Assembly (NCBI RefSeq): GCF_036898095.1 | Contig: NC_090765.1 | Coordinates: forward strand, 28,095,749 to 28,159,748 | Source: Palaemon carinicauda | Lineage: Eukaryota > Arthropoda > Malacostraca > Decapoda > Palaemonidae | DNA: 64,000 nucleotides | Reading direction: 5' to 3' | Shown: piece after piece, positions 21,870 to 34,199 of the stretch | Layout of the letters: each line of letters starts with the position of its first letter | How positions within the stretch are numbered: the first letter of the stretch is position 1 | The notes under the pieces: model-generated | Databases searched by the model: none | What the model was told of the DNA's origin: nothing | The model's input: the letters and a program-made list of their open reading frames with translations, nothing else | Translations under genes and position numbers: made by a program

Positions 21870-24480
21870 AGTGAACAATAGAGAAGCGGTCGAGTCTGAA
21901 GCACAGGACTTTGAACTGGTACCCGACTCACGTAAGGAAGAAGCAAAGGTACTTCCTGTTAGAAAGATTAATCAATAATTGAAAATACGCGTCCCACAGA
22001 TCAATAGAACATGAAATCGTCCTTCCTTACGGTGGCATAAACCGTGTTTGCTGTCTCCATTCTGAATGGAGTTTGGAGAACAAACTCATTCAGGGGAGAG
22101 AGATCAAGGATTGGTCTCCATCAAACCATTGTTTTCTCTTGTCAAAACCAGGAGACTTGTTTTGGATGACTTCTACCGCATTTTTCTCCATCATGGCCTT
22201 CACTTCGTTCTTGAGGATGAGGGGTTTCGGCAATTCCAGAGGGATCGACTGGAATCTCATCGGAGAGAGAGTGAGAGGAGAGGAAGAGTTGATGAATGGG
22301 AGGCAGTATACATCCCTAAAGGTATTTATCACCCAACTCTCTGCGCCACGTTGCCCAATGGCTTGACAGGTATCCCCCACTCGCGACAGATGGAAAAGGG
22401 AATCGCCGATCTCAATGAATTCTTCCTCCTTCCATATCTCTTCTTCCCTGGCTGTCTTGTCCTGGTTGGGAGCAAGAGGGATAGTCTGATCACCTCTTTT
22501 TCTCGAGGTAAAGGGTCTTGGAGCCACAGATCTTGATTGGGTCTTTCATGTCTTCTTCGGGAATGTTCTACCGAGCTGAGAAGCAGCTTGTTGAGCCATT
22601 CATCTGGGAGGACCTGGGCCCTTAAAGGTCACTGCCCTATGAATGTGCGAGTCATGACTAATTCCTCCATTCTTGATGGTCTTCTAGATTTCTTCCGCAC
22701 GGAAGAGAATCGACGTGTCCAGGATAGGTATTTTCCTAAGGGGGGAGAGCAGCTTCATATCCCACCTGGCTGAGGAAGCATTAAACCACTAAATCTCTTC
22801 TCTTCAACACCCAGTTTACCTAATGGTTGGCAACTGATGAGCTAAGAAAGTCAGTCCCTTAGCTCCCAAGAGCACGAAGTTCCGTGAATTTCTTATTCAT
22901 AACGGGAATCAACACAAATCCTTCAATGAAGCAAGAAGGACAAGGCTGCATCGATTCAATGGCTGCTTATTCAGCGGCAGAGAAGGAAGTGCCCTCATAC
23001 AACAGTCTGTCCACCATTGTACCTGTCATCAATGCTGAGGTGTGGGATCTATTGAAAGAGGTGACATAAAATTTCCACTGACAAGAGGGGTGGAGGCAAG
23101 ATCTTGGTAGATCTACCTGAACACAGTGAATTCTTATGTCTAGTGACCTGCGAATTCATGCTAACAAGTGCATACCACATAATGATCAACCATATTAGCT
23201 CAAAGGTAGGTCTGGAGGCTTGAGGAGCACTTAAACACCGATCCATCTGTGTCATCACTGCCTTCCCGAGTTAGTTTATCTCCCTGATGAATGTGAGAAT
23301 GCTAGGGAATGTTGACTCCAATTCTGGGTTCTCCATTTCTGGTTGGAGGGGTCCTGCATCAGGAGAGGAAGAACTTTCCCTTGCCCATTGTTCCTCTCCT
23401 CTATCCCCAAGGAGTGGGATCAACAGCGGTAGAAGTAAATCCCTCTCTCCCACTAGAGTATTGTTAAACATTCTACATCATGAACTGAAACTGGTCTATA
23501 CACTGCAGAAGCAGAAGAGACTCTGGAATTCCAAAAGGTCTCTGCAGCCTCCCTGCTCTTCTCTCTCTTGCCCCTGAGATCAAAGAGACACTAGGTGTCC
23601 TGATTTCAGAGGAGCCCGAGGGGAAATGCAATAGCGACTGATCAGATCGCTCAGAGTGCTTGCCCTTGGAGAGGCTCTGACAAGAGCTTCCTCTCCTTGA
23701 GGAAGACTCCCTTTGCTATGGAGAGCATTAAGAGTTCATCTTGGTTGTTGCCTGTCTTTTCTCATCTTGCCTACTTAAGGGAGATTCCTTCCTGGAAGTG
23801 TTATCTATGTCTTGAGTTGTCTTCCAAGACTGATCGATCTCATCCTTGAGACAAATCTCTTGAACAACAGCAACCTAAGGTCAAAGGGAGAGTTATAGCG
23901 CTGGGCTTCAGTTCCAGTTTTCAGCACTCGTAGGAGACGTGATGTAGCTGCCCTGGAATCTCGATCTCCAATAGTCTTGTGCCTTTAGTCAGGTTTGTTT
24001 CTCTCTGGGGGCAAGAATCCCTGGAGTTGTCACTTACAGTTGGAGAGCAATCCAAGCAGAGCTGTTTCCGCTTAGGAGAAGGAGAACAAAAGCGAGCAAA
24101 AAGACGGCAAGATTCCTTGGGTTAATTGTCCCTAAGTTCATCAGATGACGAGAGCGAATGCTTGTCTAAGGAGTATGATAAGTACCGGAAAATGTACTCT
24201 TTGGAGAACCTGAATGACATTTGCTAACAGTGTGAGAGGGTTTCTCACTGCATGGAGGAGATTGTAATTGTTTACGGGTTTGGGGTGATGTTGCGCATAG
24301 TGATCGTGGTTGGGGAGACCTTGCTCATGCTGGTGACCTTGCGTGTGTCTTTGTCAGCATTAAAAGACTTTGCCTTCTTTGAACCTCTTATTCTGTGAGC
24401 TTTTGGAGAAAGCTCGTGAAGAAGGAGGCAAGTACGAAGCCCGTGTCCCAGCCTCCCAGACGATGAAGTAGATATTCCTG
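21870..24480 (-). mobile_element. DIRS-3 relic, older subfamily
   Basis: On the minus strand 22527-21900 resembles the start of the DIRS RT (VKAMMEKNAVEVIQNKSPGF, then text matching the Met-Glu-Thr-Ala block of other copies), but is far more diverged than DIRS-1 or DIRS-2. The region up to about 24480 shows scattered gag similarity, including a WxSQHSLAF-like counterpart of HAFWQVL near 23300, with no long frame. Limits are approximate. Confidence 0.55.
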
Positions 24481-25196
24481 CACATGGGGGACTGGTGATG
24501 TGAATTCTCCTTAGTCTTGGTTATTGATCATGGAAGCGCTCATGAGCGATTCGATCGTTCGTTCACTGGGGATCTCTGACACTTCAGTGCTCATGCTGGT
24601 TGAACGTCATCCTTATCCTTATGTGTCTCCTTTGATCAAGGGGTAGGTTGCTCCGCAGACAAATGCATCTCCTACGATCAGCCTTCTTAATACATGCGAG
24701 TGAGGAAGGGATACGTAAATCGTCCATTATCTTTTATTTTTCTATCCCATTGAGGCAGAAGATGGAATAAATATAATTACCAGATTAGTGCACTGCAGAT
24801 ATAGCATAAGGTGTAAGAGACCACACGAGTTGCATCATACTTCAAGAAAACACAAAGGCTACGTTGTCGTCTGTACAAAAACACAGATGACTTACATTAC
24901 AATTAAGCTGTACTGTAGTGATATTACAGTACATATATTACAGTAGTATTAGACTACAGTACGAGCAGGTGTTAGATTACAGCATTACTAGACGGGAACA
25001 ACATACGATTATAAACTGTGGTAGAAACCGAATTAAAACTATATTAGGCAATATTTACTGCGTTAATCATCAGCTTGGGCACCTGCTCGTGGCAGGGGTC
25101 AGTGACTTTCTAGGTTAGGAGGTACCCCCATATTCACAAAAATTTGCTTATTGTACCCGTGTCTGTAACATAACTATCGCGAAAAAACGAGGCTTG

Positions 25197-25200
<4 letters not shown>
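24481..25200. other. No gene or element recognised
   Basis: AT-rich DNA with short A/T runs and no frame worth reporting. The only mild feature is dispersed 'acagta' motifs between 24900 and 24970. Confidence 0.4.

Positions 25201-25285
<85 letters not shown>
25201..25285. repeat. (TA)n microsatellite
   Basis: An uninterrupted TA tract of 85 bp. Confidence 0.98.
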
Positions 25286-25287
<2 letters not shown>

Positions 25288-26012
25288 CTCCCGTTTTATA
25301 GTATATATTTTTCAACATTCCATCTAAGTTTGTACTATACTATAATAAAACCGAATGGTAACATAATCTTTGATAGCTGGTTAATCAAACAATTGCTATG
25401 CAAATAAGAGTAAAATTAACATTCAAAACAATCAGTGAAATTATATTCACAATTGTATCTTGTTTCTATACAGAATAAAAGCCAATACAAATTCTAGTGT
25501 ATTACCCTTAGGAGTTAGATACATGATCATCACAGCAAACCTTTAATATACGTTTTATAAATCAGGAGCTGTTTATAATTATTTTTACTAAGGGAATATG
25601 TAATGTCATTCAGTCTAAATGGATAAAACTGCAGAATTACCTTGATTCAGGGAATTTAACCAGACGTCTTTAATACTCAAATGTAAACAATTGGTCCGAT
25701 TTCCTTCCAACGGAGTTAAATGACAAATTTTGTGAAAATATTCTCATAAACGGAAAATTATCAAATAATATTACATATAAAATTATCATAAAATCATCCA
25801 TAAATTAAATAATTAACACTTGTATATCATTTGATACTTTATGTCCATAGACCATTAATTCTCGTCTTAGTAATGCCATAGAATGATCGAACGAAAACAC
25901 CGAAGTTGTTATGAATCATTAGTAAGAAAGGGAAAGAAAAAGGAGCTTTCCAGTTGGAAAAACACCGAGGGCAGACAAGTAGAAAACACAATATAGGAGG
26001 TAATGTTGGCAA
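25286..26012. other. No gene or element recognised
   Basis: Strongly AT-rich sequence with stops in all frames and no tandem structure. Confidence 0.4.
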
Positions 26013-26590
26013 TTGGAAGTAGGTAAGGACGGGAACAAATTATTCAAAAATATTGGTATACTAAAGGGGGGATATGAAGACTATTATATGAAAAGGGGAA
26101 AATGTCAAAAGATGGAAGTAGGTAAGGACGGGAACAAATTATTCAAAAATATTGATATACTAAAGGGGGATATGAAGACTATTATATGAAAAGGGGAAAA
26201 TGTCAAAAGATGGAAGTAGGTAAGGACGGGAACAAATTATTCAAAAATATTGGTATACTAAAAGGGGGATATGAAGACTATTATATGAAAAGGGGAAAAT
26301 GTCAAAAGATGGAAGTAGGTAAGGACGGGAACAAATTATTCAAAAATATTGATATACTAAAGGGGGGATATGAAGACTATTATATGAAAAGGGGAAAATG
26401 TCAAAAGATGGAAGTAGGTAAGGACGGGAACAAATTATTCAAAAATATTGATATACTAAAGGGGGGATATGAAGACTATTATATGAAAAGGGGAAAATGT
26501 CAAAAGATGGAAGTAGGTAAGGACGGGAACAAATTATTCAAAAATAGTGATATACTAAAGGGGGGATATGAAGACTATAAGAAAAGGGGA
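26013..26590 (+). repeat. 99-bp tandem array, in frame, about six units
   Basis: The landmark GGAAGTAGGTAAGGACGGG recurs near 26015, 26114, 26211, 26310, 26409 and 26508. The unit is 99 bp, so the translation repeats every 33 residues (KMEVGKDGNKLFKNI, DILKGGYEDYYMKRGKCQ). The third to sixth units stay open as one frame. A base missing around 26160 shifts the earlier units. Downstream of the array the same frame continues into sequence next to a reverse-transcriptase relic, so the unit probably derives from that element's coding region. Confidence 0.9.
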
Positions 26591-27519
26591 AGAAACAGAA
26601 GCACATATAGATATATTCTGAGGGAAGATATTTACAAATTGAACTAATATAAAATGAGAGGGGTATGGAATAATGAAGAAAGACTAAAATATAAAGAATC
26701 AAATGAAATAGAAGAACAACGTGCACTAGGGTAGTTTCCCAAGAGAAAAGAGAGCACATGGGTATGAGAACAATAAAAAACGAAAAATAACACCAATGGA
26801 ACACTCAAAATAACGGACAAAAAAGGTAAAAAGGATTCCAAGAAAAATTAAAAATAATAATGCAACAGGATCGGATGGATTAAAAATCTGAACTAAATAA
26901 AATGTTAATAAAAGAAAGAATATTTTTTTAATAAATAATTACTAAAGAGCATGAAAAAAATGTTAAATGTCAAAAAATAAAAATGACAAAAAAGTAAAGA
27001 TGCTTACAGTTGAAGAAAGACCAACAGCCTTTCAAATATATCATAAAAAATATTTTTGGCCGCTTTGATGGACGAATCAAAAGTCTGCTTAAAGAAAAAT
27101 ATAAAAAAATGAAGAAAACACAAGGGGAAAGAGTAGATGAAATATCTATTTTACAATCATATGCTGATGAAATTTCAACAGAAATAAAATACTGAATAGT
27201 AATTTTATTAAGACTATAAAAAGACATGATTCAGATGAAAAAAAATAATAGAAATAATGAAAGAATATAGAATACACCTAAATGCAACAGATACAATAGA
27301 CGAAATCTACGACAAGGGCAAAGTGAAAATCATGGTGGGATATGAACTAGAAAAGGATTTTGACGTAGCGAGCGGGATAAAGCATTAATGTGCATGGTCA
27401 ACCACTTTATTTAAAATAAACACACACTGAACAATTAGCGAATCAGGAAGAAAATTAAGAGGGTTTGAAAATAAAAGAGAGATTTTGGAACTATTCTTTA
27501 TAGACGATGGTCTGATAAT

Positions 27520-27522
<3 letters not shown>
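26591..27522 (+). pseudogene. Reverse-transcriptase relic, family uncertain
   Basis: Decayed RT sequence on the plus strand. Near 26850 KIKNNNATGSDGLK resembles the ATGPDG box of non-LTR and related RTs. At 27345-27400 a stop-interrupted stretch resembles the G(I/V)KQG...S..LF box. At 27485-27520 LELFFIDDGLIIAK carries the catalytic x-x-D-D motif. Stops and frame changes separate the pieces. The frame appears to resume after the array, at about 29175-29260 (TELEIKKNHILIHMKENPKE). The base composition is extremely A-rich. Confidence 0.5.

Positions 27523-27562
<40 letters not shown>
27523..27562 (+). repeat. Poly(A) run of 40 bases inside the RT relic
   Basis: A pure A tract follows directly after the codons for FIDDGLIIAK and precedes the first unit of the 86-bp array. 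Confidence 0.95.
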
Positions 27563-27566
<4 letters not shown>

Positions 27567-29205
27567 TATAAGTGAAAAGAAATATAAAAATGTTATATAA
27601 TAGAAGTATGTAAGACTGAGTTGGAAATAAAAATCATATACTAAAAAAAATATAAGTGAAAAGAAATATAAAATTGTTATATAATAGAAGTATGTAAGAC
27701 TGAGTTGGAAATAAAAATCATATACTAAAAAAAATATAAGTGAAAAGAAATATAAAATTGTTATATAATAGAAGTATGTAAGACTGAGTTGGAAATAAAA
27801 AAAAATCATATACTAAAAAAAATATAAGTGAAAAGAAATATAAAAATGTTATATAATAGAAGTATGTAAGACTGAGTTGGAAATAAAAAAAAATCATATA
27901 CTAAAAAAAATATAAGTGAAAAGAAATATAAAAATGTTATATAATAGAAGTATGTAAGACTGAGTTGGAAATAAAAAAAAATCATATACTAAAAAAAAAT
28001 ATAAGTGAAAAGAAATATAAAAATGTTATATAATAGAAGTATGTAAGACTGAGTTGGAAATAAAAAAAAATCATATACTAAAAAAATATAAGTGAAAAGA
28101 AATATAAAAATGTTATTTAATAGAAGTATGTAAGACTGAGTTGGAAATAAAAATCATATACTAAAAAAAAATATAAGTGAAAAGAAATATAAAAATGTTA
28201 TATAATAGAAGTATGTAAGACTGAGTTGGAAGTAAAAAAAAATCATATACTAAAATAAAAATAAGTGAAAAGAAATATAAAAATGTTATATAATAGAAGT
28301 ATGTAAGGACTGAGTTGGAAATAAAAAAAAAATCATATACTAAAAAAATATAAGTGAAAAGAAATATAAAAATGTTATTTAATAGAAGTATGTAAGACTG
28401 AGTTGGAAATAAAAATCATATACTAAAAAAATATAAGTGAAAAGAAATATAAAAATGTTATATAATAGAAGTATGTAAGACTGAGTTGGAAATAAAAAAA
28501 TCATATAATAAAAAAAATATAAGTGAAAAGAAATATAAAAATGTTATATAATAGAAGTATGTAAGACTGAGTTGGAAATAAAAAAATCATATAATAAAAA
28601 AAATATAAGTGAAAAGAAATATAAAAATGTTATATAATAGAAGTATGTAAGACTGAGTTGGAAATAAAAATCATATACTAAAAAAAATATAAGTGAAAAG
28701 AAATATAAAAATATTATATAATAGAAGTATGTAAGACTGAGTTGGAAATAAAAAAAATTCATATACTGAAAAAAAATATAAGTGAAAAGAAATATAAAAA
28801 TGTTATATTATAGAAGTATGTAAGACTGAGTTGGAAATAAAAAAAAAATCATATACTAAAAAAAATATAAGTGAAAAGAAATATAAAAATGTTATATAAT
28901 AGAAGTATGTAAGACTGAGTTGGAAATAAAAAAAAATCATATAATAAAAAAAATATAAGTGAAAAGAAATATAAAAATGTTATATTATAGAAGTATGTAA
29001 GACTGAGTTGGAAATAAAAATCATATACTAAAAAAAATATAAGTGAAAAGAAATATAAAAATGTTATATAATAGAAGTATGTAAGACTGATTTGGAAATA
29101 AAAAAAATTCATATACTGAAAAAAAATATAATTGAAAAGAAATATAAAAATGTTATATAATAGAAGTATGTAAGGACCGAGTTGGAAATAAAAAAAAATC
29201 ATATA
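27563..29205 (+). repeat. Tandem array, about 86-bp unit, about 19 copies
   Basis: The landmark GACTGAGTTGGAAATAAA (a few variants) recurs about 19 times between 27611 and 29180. Units vary from about 82 to 90 bp, mainly through changes in two A-runs. The last unit reads into TELEIKKNHILIHMKENPKEIEGIKV, a plausible continuation of the RT frame, so the unit seems to be a duplicated piece of the RT gene. Long minus-strand frames here are shadows. Confidence 0.93.
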
Positions 29206-29369
29206 CTGATACATATGAAAGAAAACCCAAAAGAAATCGAGGGTATAAAAGTAACAGTAACATAAAATACTTTATGTCGAGTAAAGATAAGAGGAAAAAT
29301 AGAAAAGCGTTTAAGAAACCAAGAACAAAATGATGGAAAAAAAAAAGCTGAACAGTTCGGTAATTTAAA

Positions 29370-29515
29370 TTTATAATAGGCGATATTTATTTTGATGATG
29401 TTACTCTTCTTGAATATTTGATTTTTCCTATTTTTCCTAACCTCACTGGGCCATTTTCCCTGTTGGAGCCCCTAAGCATCCTGCTTTCCCAACTAGGGTT
29501 GTAGCTTAGCAAGTC

Positions 29516-29611
<96 letters not shown>
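29370..29611 (+). mobile_element. LINE 3' end with (TAA)n tail, 5' truncated
   Basis: A short 3' UTR with CCTCACTGGGCCATTTTCCC, TGTTGGAGCCC and CCAACTAGGGTTGTAGCTTAG leads into about 97 bp of (AAT)n at 29515-29611. The same landmarks occur in the copy that follows at 29612-30115, which shows that they belong to one family of LINE ends. Confidence 0.7.
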
Positions 29612-30115
29612 TTTGAATTACTGGGATTTTTTTCATGGCTAAGGTATTAGTATCACTGTTGCATGCTTCTATGCCTTTGGAAATAGAAATTAATTCTAAT
29701 AGCCAGGCCTTCTCCATCACGAGGCTCAATACTACGCAGTACTCTAGAAGTTTTATTCCAGCTGTGACCAAGTTGTGGAATGATCTTCCTAATCGGGTGG
29801 TTGAATCAGCAGAACTTCAAAAGTTCAAAGTTGGAGCAAATGCTTTTTTTTTTGTTGACCAGGCGGACATGAGTCTTTTTTATAGTCTATTTATGATATA
29901 TTTGTTTTTGATGATGTTAATAGTTTATATATGACATGTCTGTTTTGACGTTGTTACTTATTTTAGAATGATTTATTGTTAATTCGTTCTCTTCATTTAT
30001 TTATTTCCTTTCCTCACTGGGCTATTTTTCCCTGTTGGAGCCCTTGGGCTTATAGCATCTTGCTTTTCCAACTAGGGTTGTAGCTTGGATAGTAATAATA
30101 ATAATAATAATGGAT
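29612..30115 (+). mobile_element. LINE fragment: RT C-terminus, 3' UTR and (TAA)n tail
   Basis: The first 260 bases encode the carboxy terminus of a non-LTR replicase (TTQYSRSFIPAVTKLWNDLP, then NRVVESAELQKFK), a signature common in Jockey- and CR1-like elements. A 3' UTR follows with CTCACTGGGCTATTTTTCCC and CCAACTAGGGTTGTAGCTTG, and then a short (TAA)n tail at about 30090-30110. The element is strongly 5' truncated and dead. Confidence 0.72.
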
Positions 30116-30298
30116 ATTTTCCCAAAGGGAATAGATTTCTTTTCATGGATTGAAAGTCAACATCCATCAGTAGTACTCTTTGTGTTTTCAATACCGAACG
30201 GGGAAAAAATGGAGATTGTTTAATGTTAGCGTATCGTGAAGTGGCAGGCCACAATGCATTAATACCACTCAGGCGTATATAAGCACCATTATTTTTTC

Positions 30299-31680
30299 TA
30301 AATTTCAGCAACTCCTGCTTTGGAGTATTTTATAATATATACAGCACATATTTCCCAACCTTTTAATGCCTCTTACCTAAATCTAGCTGAAATCATCTTC
30401 AAATATGGTTTCAATACATTAATTTCTATGGCTTTAAAAGCGAGTTTTTTCTAAATTTCTGCAACTCCTGCTTTGGAGTATTTTATAATATTATATACAG
30501 CACATATTTCCCAGCCCTTTAATGCCTCTTATCTAAATCTAGCTGGAATCTTCTTCAAATATGGTTTCAATACACTAATTTCTATGGCTTTAAAAGCGAG
30601 TTTTTTTCTAAATTTCAGCAACTCCTGCTTTGGAGTATTTTATATTATATACAGCACATATTTCCCAGTCTTTTAATGCCTCTTACCTAAATCTAGCTGG
30701 AATCTTCTTCAAATATGGTTTCAATACACTAATTTCTATGGCTTTAAAAGCGAGTTTTTTTCTAAATTTCAGCAACTCCTGCTTTGGAGTATTTTATATT
30801 ATATACAGCACATATTTCCCAGTCTTTTAATGCCTCTTACCTAAATCTAGCTGGAATCTTCTTCAAATATGGTTTCAATACACTAATTTCTATGGCTTTA
30901 AAAGCGAGTTTTTTTCTAAATTTCAGCAACTCCTGCTTTGGAGTATTTTATATTATATACAGCACATATTTCCCAGTCTTTTAATGCCTCTTACCTAAAT
31001 CTAGCTGGAATCTTCTTCAAATATGGTTTCAATACACTAATTTCTATGGCTTTAAAAGCGAGTTTTTTTCTAAATTTCAGCAACTCCTGCTTTGGAGTAT
31101 TTTATATTATATACAGCACATATTTCCCAGTCTTTTAATGCCTCTTACCTAAATCTAGCTGGAATCTTCTTCAAATATGGTTTCAATACACTAATTTCTA
31201 TGGCTTTAAAAGCGAGTTTTTTTCTAAATTTCAGCAACTCCTGCTTTGGAGTATTTTATATTATATACAGCACATATTTCCCAGTCTTTTAATGCCTCTT
31301 ACCTAAATCTAGCTGGAATCTTCTTCAAATATGGTTTCAATACACTAATTTCTATGGCTTTAAAAGCGAGTTTTTTTCTAAATTTCAGCAACTCCTGCTT
31401 TGGAGTATTTTATATTATATACAGCACATATTTCCCAGTCTTTTAATGCCTCTTACCTAAATCTAGCTGGAATCTTCTTCAAATATGGTTTCAATACACT
31501 AATTTCTATGGCTTTAAAAGCGAGTTTTTTTCTAAATTTCAGCAACTCCTGCTTTGGAGTATTTTATATTATATACAGCACATATTTCCCAGCCTTTTAA
31601 TGCCTCTTATCTAAATCTAGCTGAAATCTTCTTCAAATATGGTTTCAATAAACTAATTTCTATGGCTATAAAAACGAGCT
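30299..31680. repeat. 154-bp tandem array, nine copies
   Basis: CAACTCCTGCTTTGGAGT recurs at 30308, 30462, 30619 and then every 154 bp to 31543. Central units look identical by eye, while the first two and the last carry several substitutions each. That pattern is expected from homogenisation of the interior of an array. Because 154 is not a multiple of three, the repeated 66-codon open frames are a by-product and not a gene family. Confidence 0.95.
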
Positions 31681-32815
31681 CTTTTTTTTTATTATTATAC
31701 TTCGTAACATTAAAGAGCTTGTACCCAAATTTATAAATCTTAAGTTTCTAATTTTCATACAATTCTCATTTTAACTGTGGGAAATCATTTAAGCACCGCC
31801 CACTTCGCAACTAATGACATAAATTATCAAAATTTCGTAATATATGAAAGTTTGCAAGAATAATAAAATTACCATAACTGACGATGGAAATTGACGAAGG
31901 TTTCAAGCAAATTTGCCATTCACCCTCAGGTAAAATCTGTTTAATATAGCATAAGTAAAATAATAAAGGACTCACTACTTTCACCCACCAGTTTGCACAA
32001 AATCAAGAGAACACAAGATTGCGATATAATATGCAAAGAAATAGAAACAAAAATACAAAATAGTTGATATTATAATCTTAGAAGTAAAAGAATATTATTT
32101 TAATGATTGTAGTAATTTTTTAATTGTAATGTTATTTCAATAACATCTTGTTTCAAAGTTTAATTAAAGGTAATTGGCAACACAAGAGCATGGTGCTGTA
32201 TGTGCACCCACATAAACCTTTCTACAAATCTACGTTCCATTAATAATAAGTTCTATGCTATATTTATGTTAAGGTACACAATATAAAAGTAAACAATTGA
32301 AGTTTGAATACCAGCATAAATCAGATTGAAATTAATGTTTTACGCTTATAAACATCGGTATTATCTTAACAGCGGTCAGCTAGGAAAACAATAAAAAAAT
32401 GCAAATGAAAATTTCAAAGGTTTAAGAAACTTCCATTTAAATCTCATAAAAAATTGAAACTACCAAAATATTTACTTTGAACTAACTAGTTAAGAATTCT
32501 TTCCCTTTGCCTTGTCCAAGGTTGGTTTCTGGGAAGGACGAAATGACCAAGCAGGCAGTCGAAGACTCACTGACAGTCTCACGATATAAAGAATCCCATT
32601 TCAATTTTCAGTGGTATGGCGTGTCCAATCCGGACTTTTATGATAAGAATAAAAGCTAGATTTTTTTTTTCATCTTTCTCTATCGTTCATTTAAGAGTAG
32701 TCCTGGTTTTTATGGTTTTGGTGATAAAATTGTAACTTCTTTAGGCGATCCAATCTATAAAATCTATCTCCTTTGGACGGACTCAAGTTAAGATCCATCT
32801 TGGCATCTTTTCTCT
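31681..32815. other. No gene or element recognised
   Basis: AT-rich sequence with stops in all frames. It includes an A/T-rich block at 32040-32170 and the flank of the 38-bp array. Confidence 0.4.
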
Positions 32816-33421
32816 AACATTAAGTTATGTTCTTTATAGTTACAGAACACTCCAACATCAAGCTATGTTCTTTATAGTTACAGAACACTCCAACATCAAG
32901 CTGTGTTCTTTATAGTTACAGAACACTCCAACATCAAGCTATGTTCTTTATCGTTACAGAACACTCCAACATCAAGCTATGTTCTTTATAGTTACAGTAC
33001 ACTCCAACATCAAGCTATGTTCTTTATAGTTACAGTACACTCCAACATCAAGCTATGTTCTTTATAGTTACAGAACACTCCAACATCAAGCTATGTTCTT
33101 TATAGTTACAGAACACTCCAACATCAAGCTATGTTCTTTATAGTTACAGAACACTCCAACATCAAGCTATGTTCTTTATAGTTACAGAACACTCCAACAT
33201 CAAGCTATGTTCTTTATAGTTACAGTACACTCCAACATCAAGCTATGTTCTTTATAGTTACAGAACACTCCAACATCAAGCTATGTTCTTTATAGTTACA
33301 GAACACTCCAACATCAAGCTATGTTCTTTATAGTTACAGTACACTCCAACATCAAGCTATGTTCTTTATAGTTACAGAACACTCCAACATCAAGCTATGT
33401 TCTTTATAGATACAGAACACT
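32816..33421. repeat. 38-bp tandem array, about 16 copies
   Basis: The unit AACATCAAGCTATGTTCTTT followed by ATAGTTACAGAACACTCC repeats head to tail about 16 times with few substitutions, mostly 'acagtacac' for 'acagaacac'. The first unit is the most diverged. There are no spacers. Confidence 0.95.
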
Positions 33422-34095
33422 AATAAGCATTCTTCTACATGTAGTCCTTTTCTTTTAGTAGTAAAGGATGTCTGTAATGTGAACATCAAAGTCAAAATAA
33501 TATTTCTGGGTTCAACTTGTGTCGCTGCTATTAATATTTTTATTTCTTTTCTCGATTTATATTTACTTTTTTTTTTTTTGTAACGAAATTAATTCTTCAT
33601 CGTTATTTATATTATCCTACCAACGTTTCTGTTATACCAACGTTTCTGTTAGAGAGAAAATAATGTTTAGTAGTACAAAGTGAATGTTCCTAATCTATAT
33701 CATTTTACTGTAAAATCAATAATTTAGAATTAACCCTCAATTATGCCTGAAGGGTATCCTACTCGAGACCACAAGTCCAGTATCCTCTGTTTCTTTATTT
33801 AAAAATTCACTTAATACGAGTCTAATGCATTTGTATCTTGTCTCATTAGAGGGGTCAATGAACAGAAGAATTCGAGTGAAATAAACAACAAAAACTATAT
33901 TATGATAATTCTGAGGGATAACTGGAGGCAAATCTGGTGTAAGTAGAAGTCATCGAAAGTCAATTAATAAATTACCCTGCCATTTCTGGCCCTCTTGCTT
34001 ATTGCTTGCTTACAGATTGCCTGGCATTTAAAGCCAGACAGGGGCTCTTGGTTAGACTCCTGGTCACAGTGCATGGCAATGTACTTCATGCCAGT
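33422..34095. other. No gene or element recognised
   Basis: AT-rich sequence, with a small direct repeat 'accaacgtttctgttata/gag' at about 33620-33650. No convincing coding frame. Confidence 0.35.
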
Positions 34096-34165
34096 TACAT
34101 GAACCATATTTTCCCAACTATTCATCTAGTATTTATTTTTACAAATTTCTGACCAGGCACTATCT
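34096..34165 (+). mobile_element. Fragment related to the MITE at 63281-63534
   Basis: TACATGAACCATATTTT followed by CCAACT..TCATCTAGT, ACAAATTTCTGACCA and the next few bases run parallel to the left 75 bases of the element at 63281. Similarity ends where DIRS-4 sequence begins, so this is a truncated or nested copy. Confidence 0.5.
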
Positions 34166-34199
34166 TCACAGATTCTGCCATTTGCGATACAGAGAACCA

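Noticed and set aside
27498..29214. Long hydrophobic minus-strand frames (FYFQLSLTYFYYI repeats)
   Set aside because: Reverse-strand reading of the A-rich 86-bp array; composition alone gives Phe, Tyr and Leu.
30473..31736. Eight consecutive near-identical 60-67-codon frames
   Set aside because: The repeat unit is 154 bp, not divisible by three; each frame is a by-product of one unit running into the next.
32816..33421. CRISPR-like direct repeats
   Set aside because: Units are contiguous with no spacers, and the window is eukaryotic.
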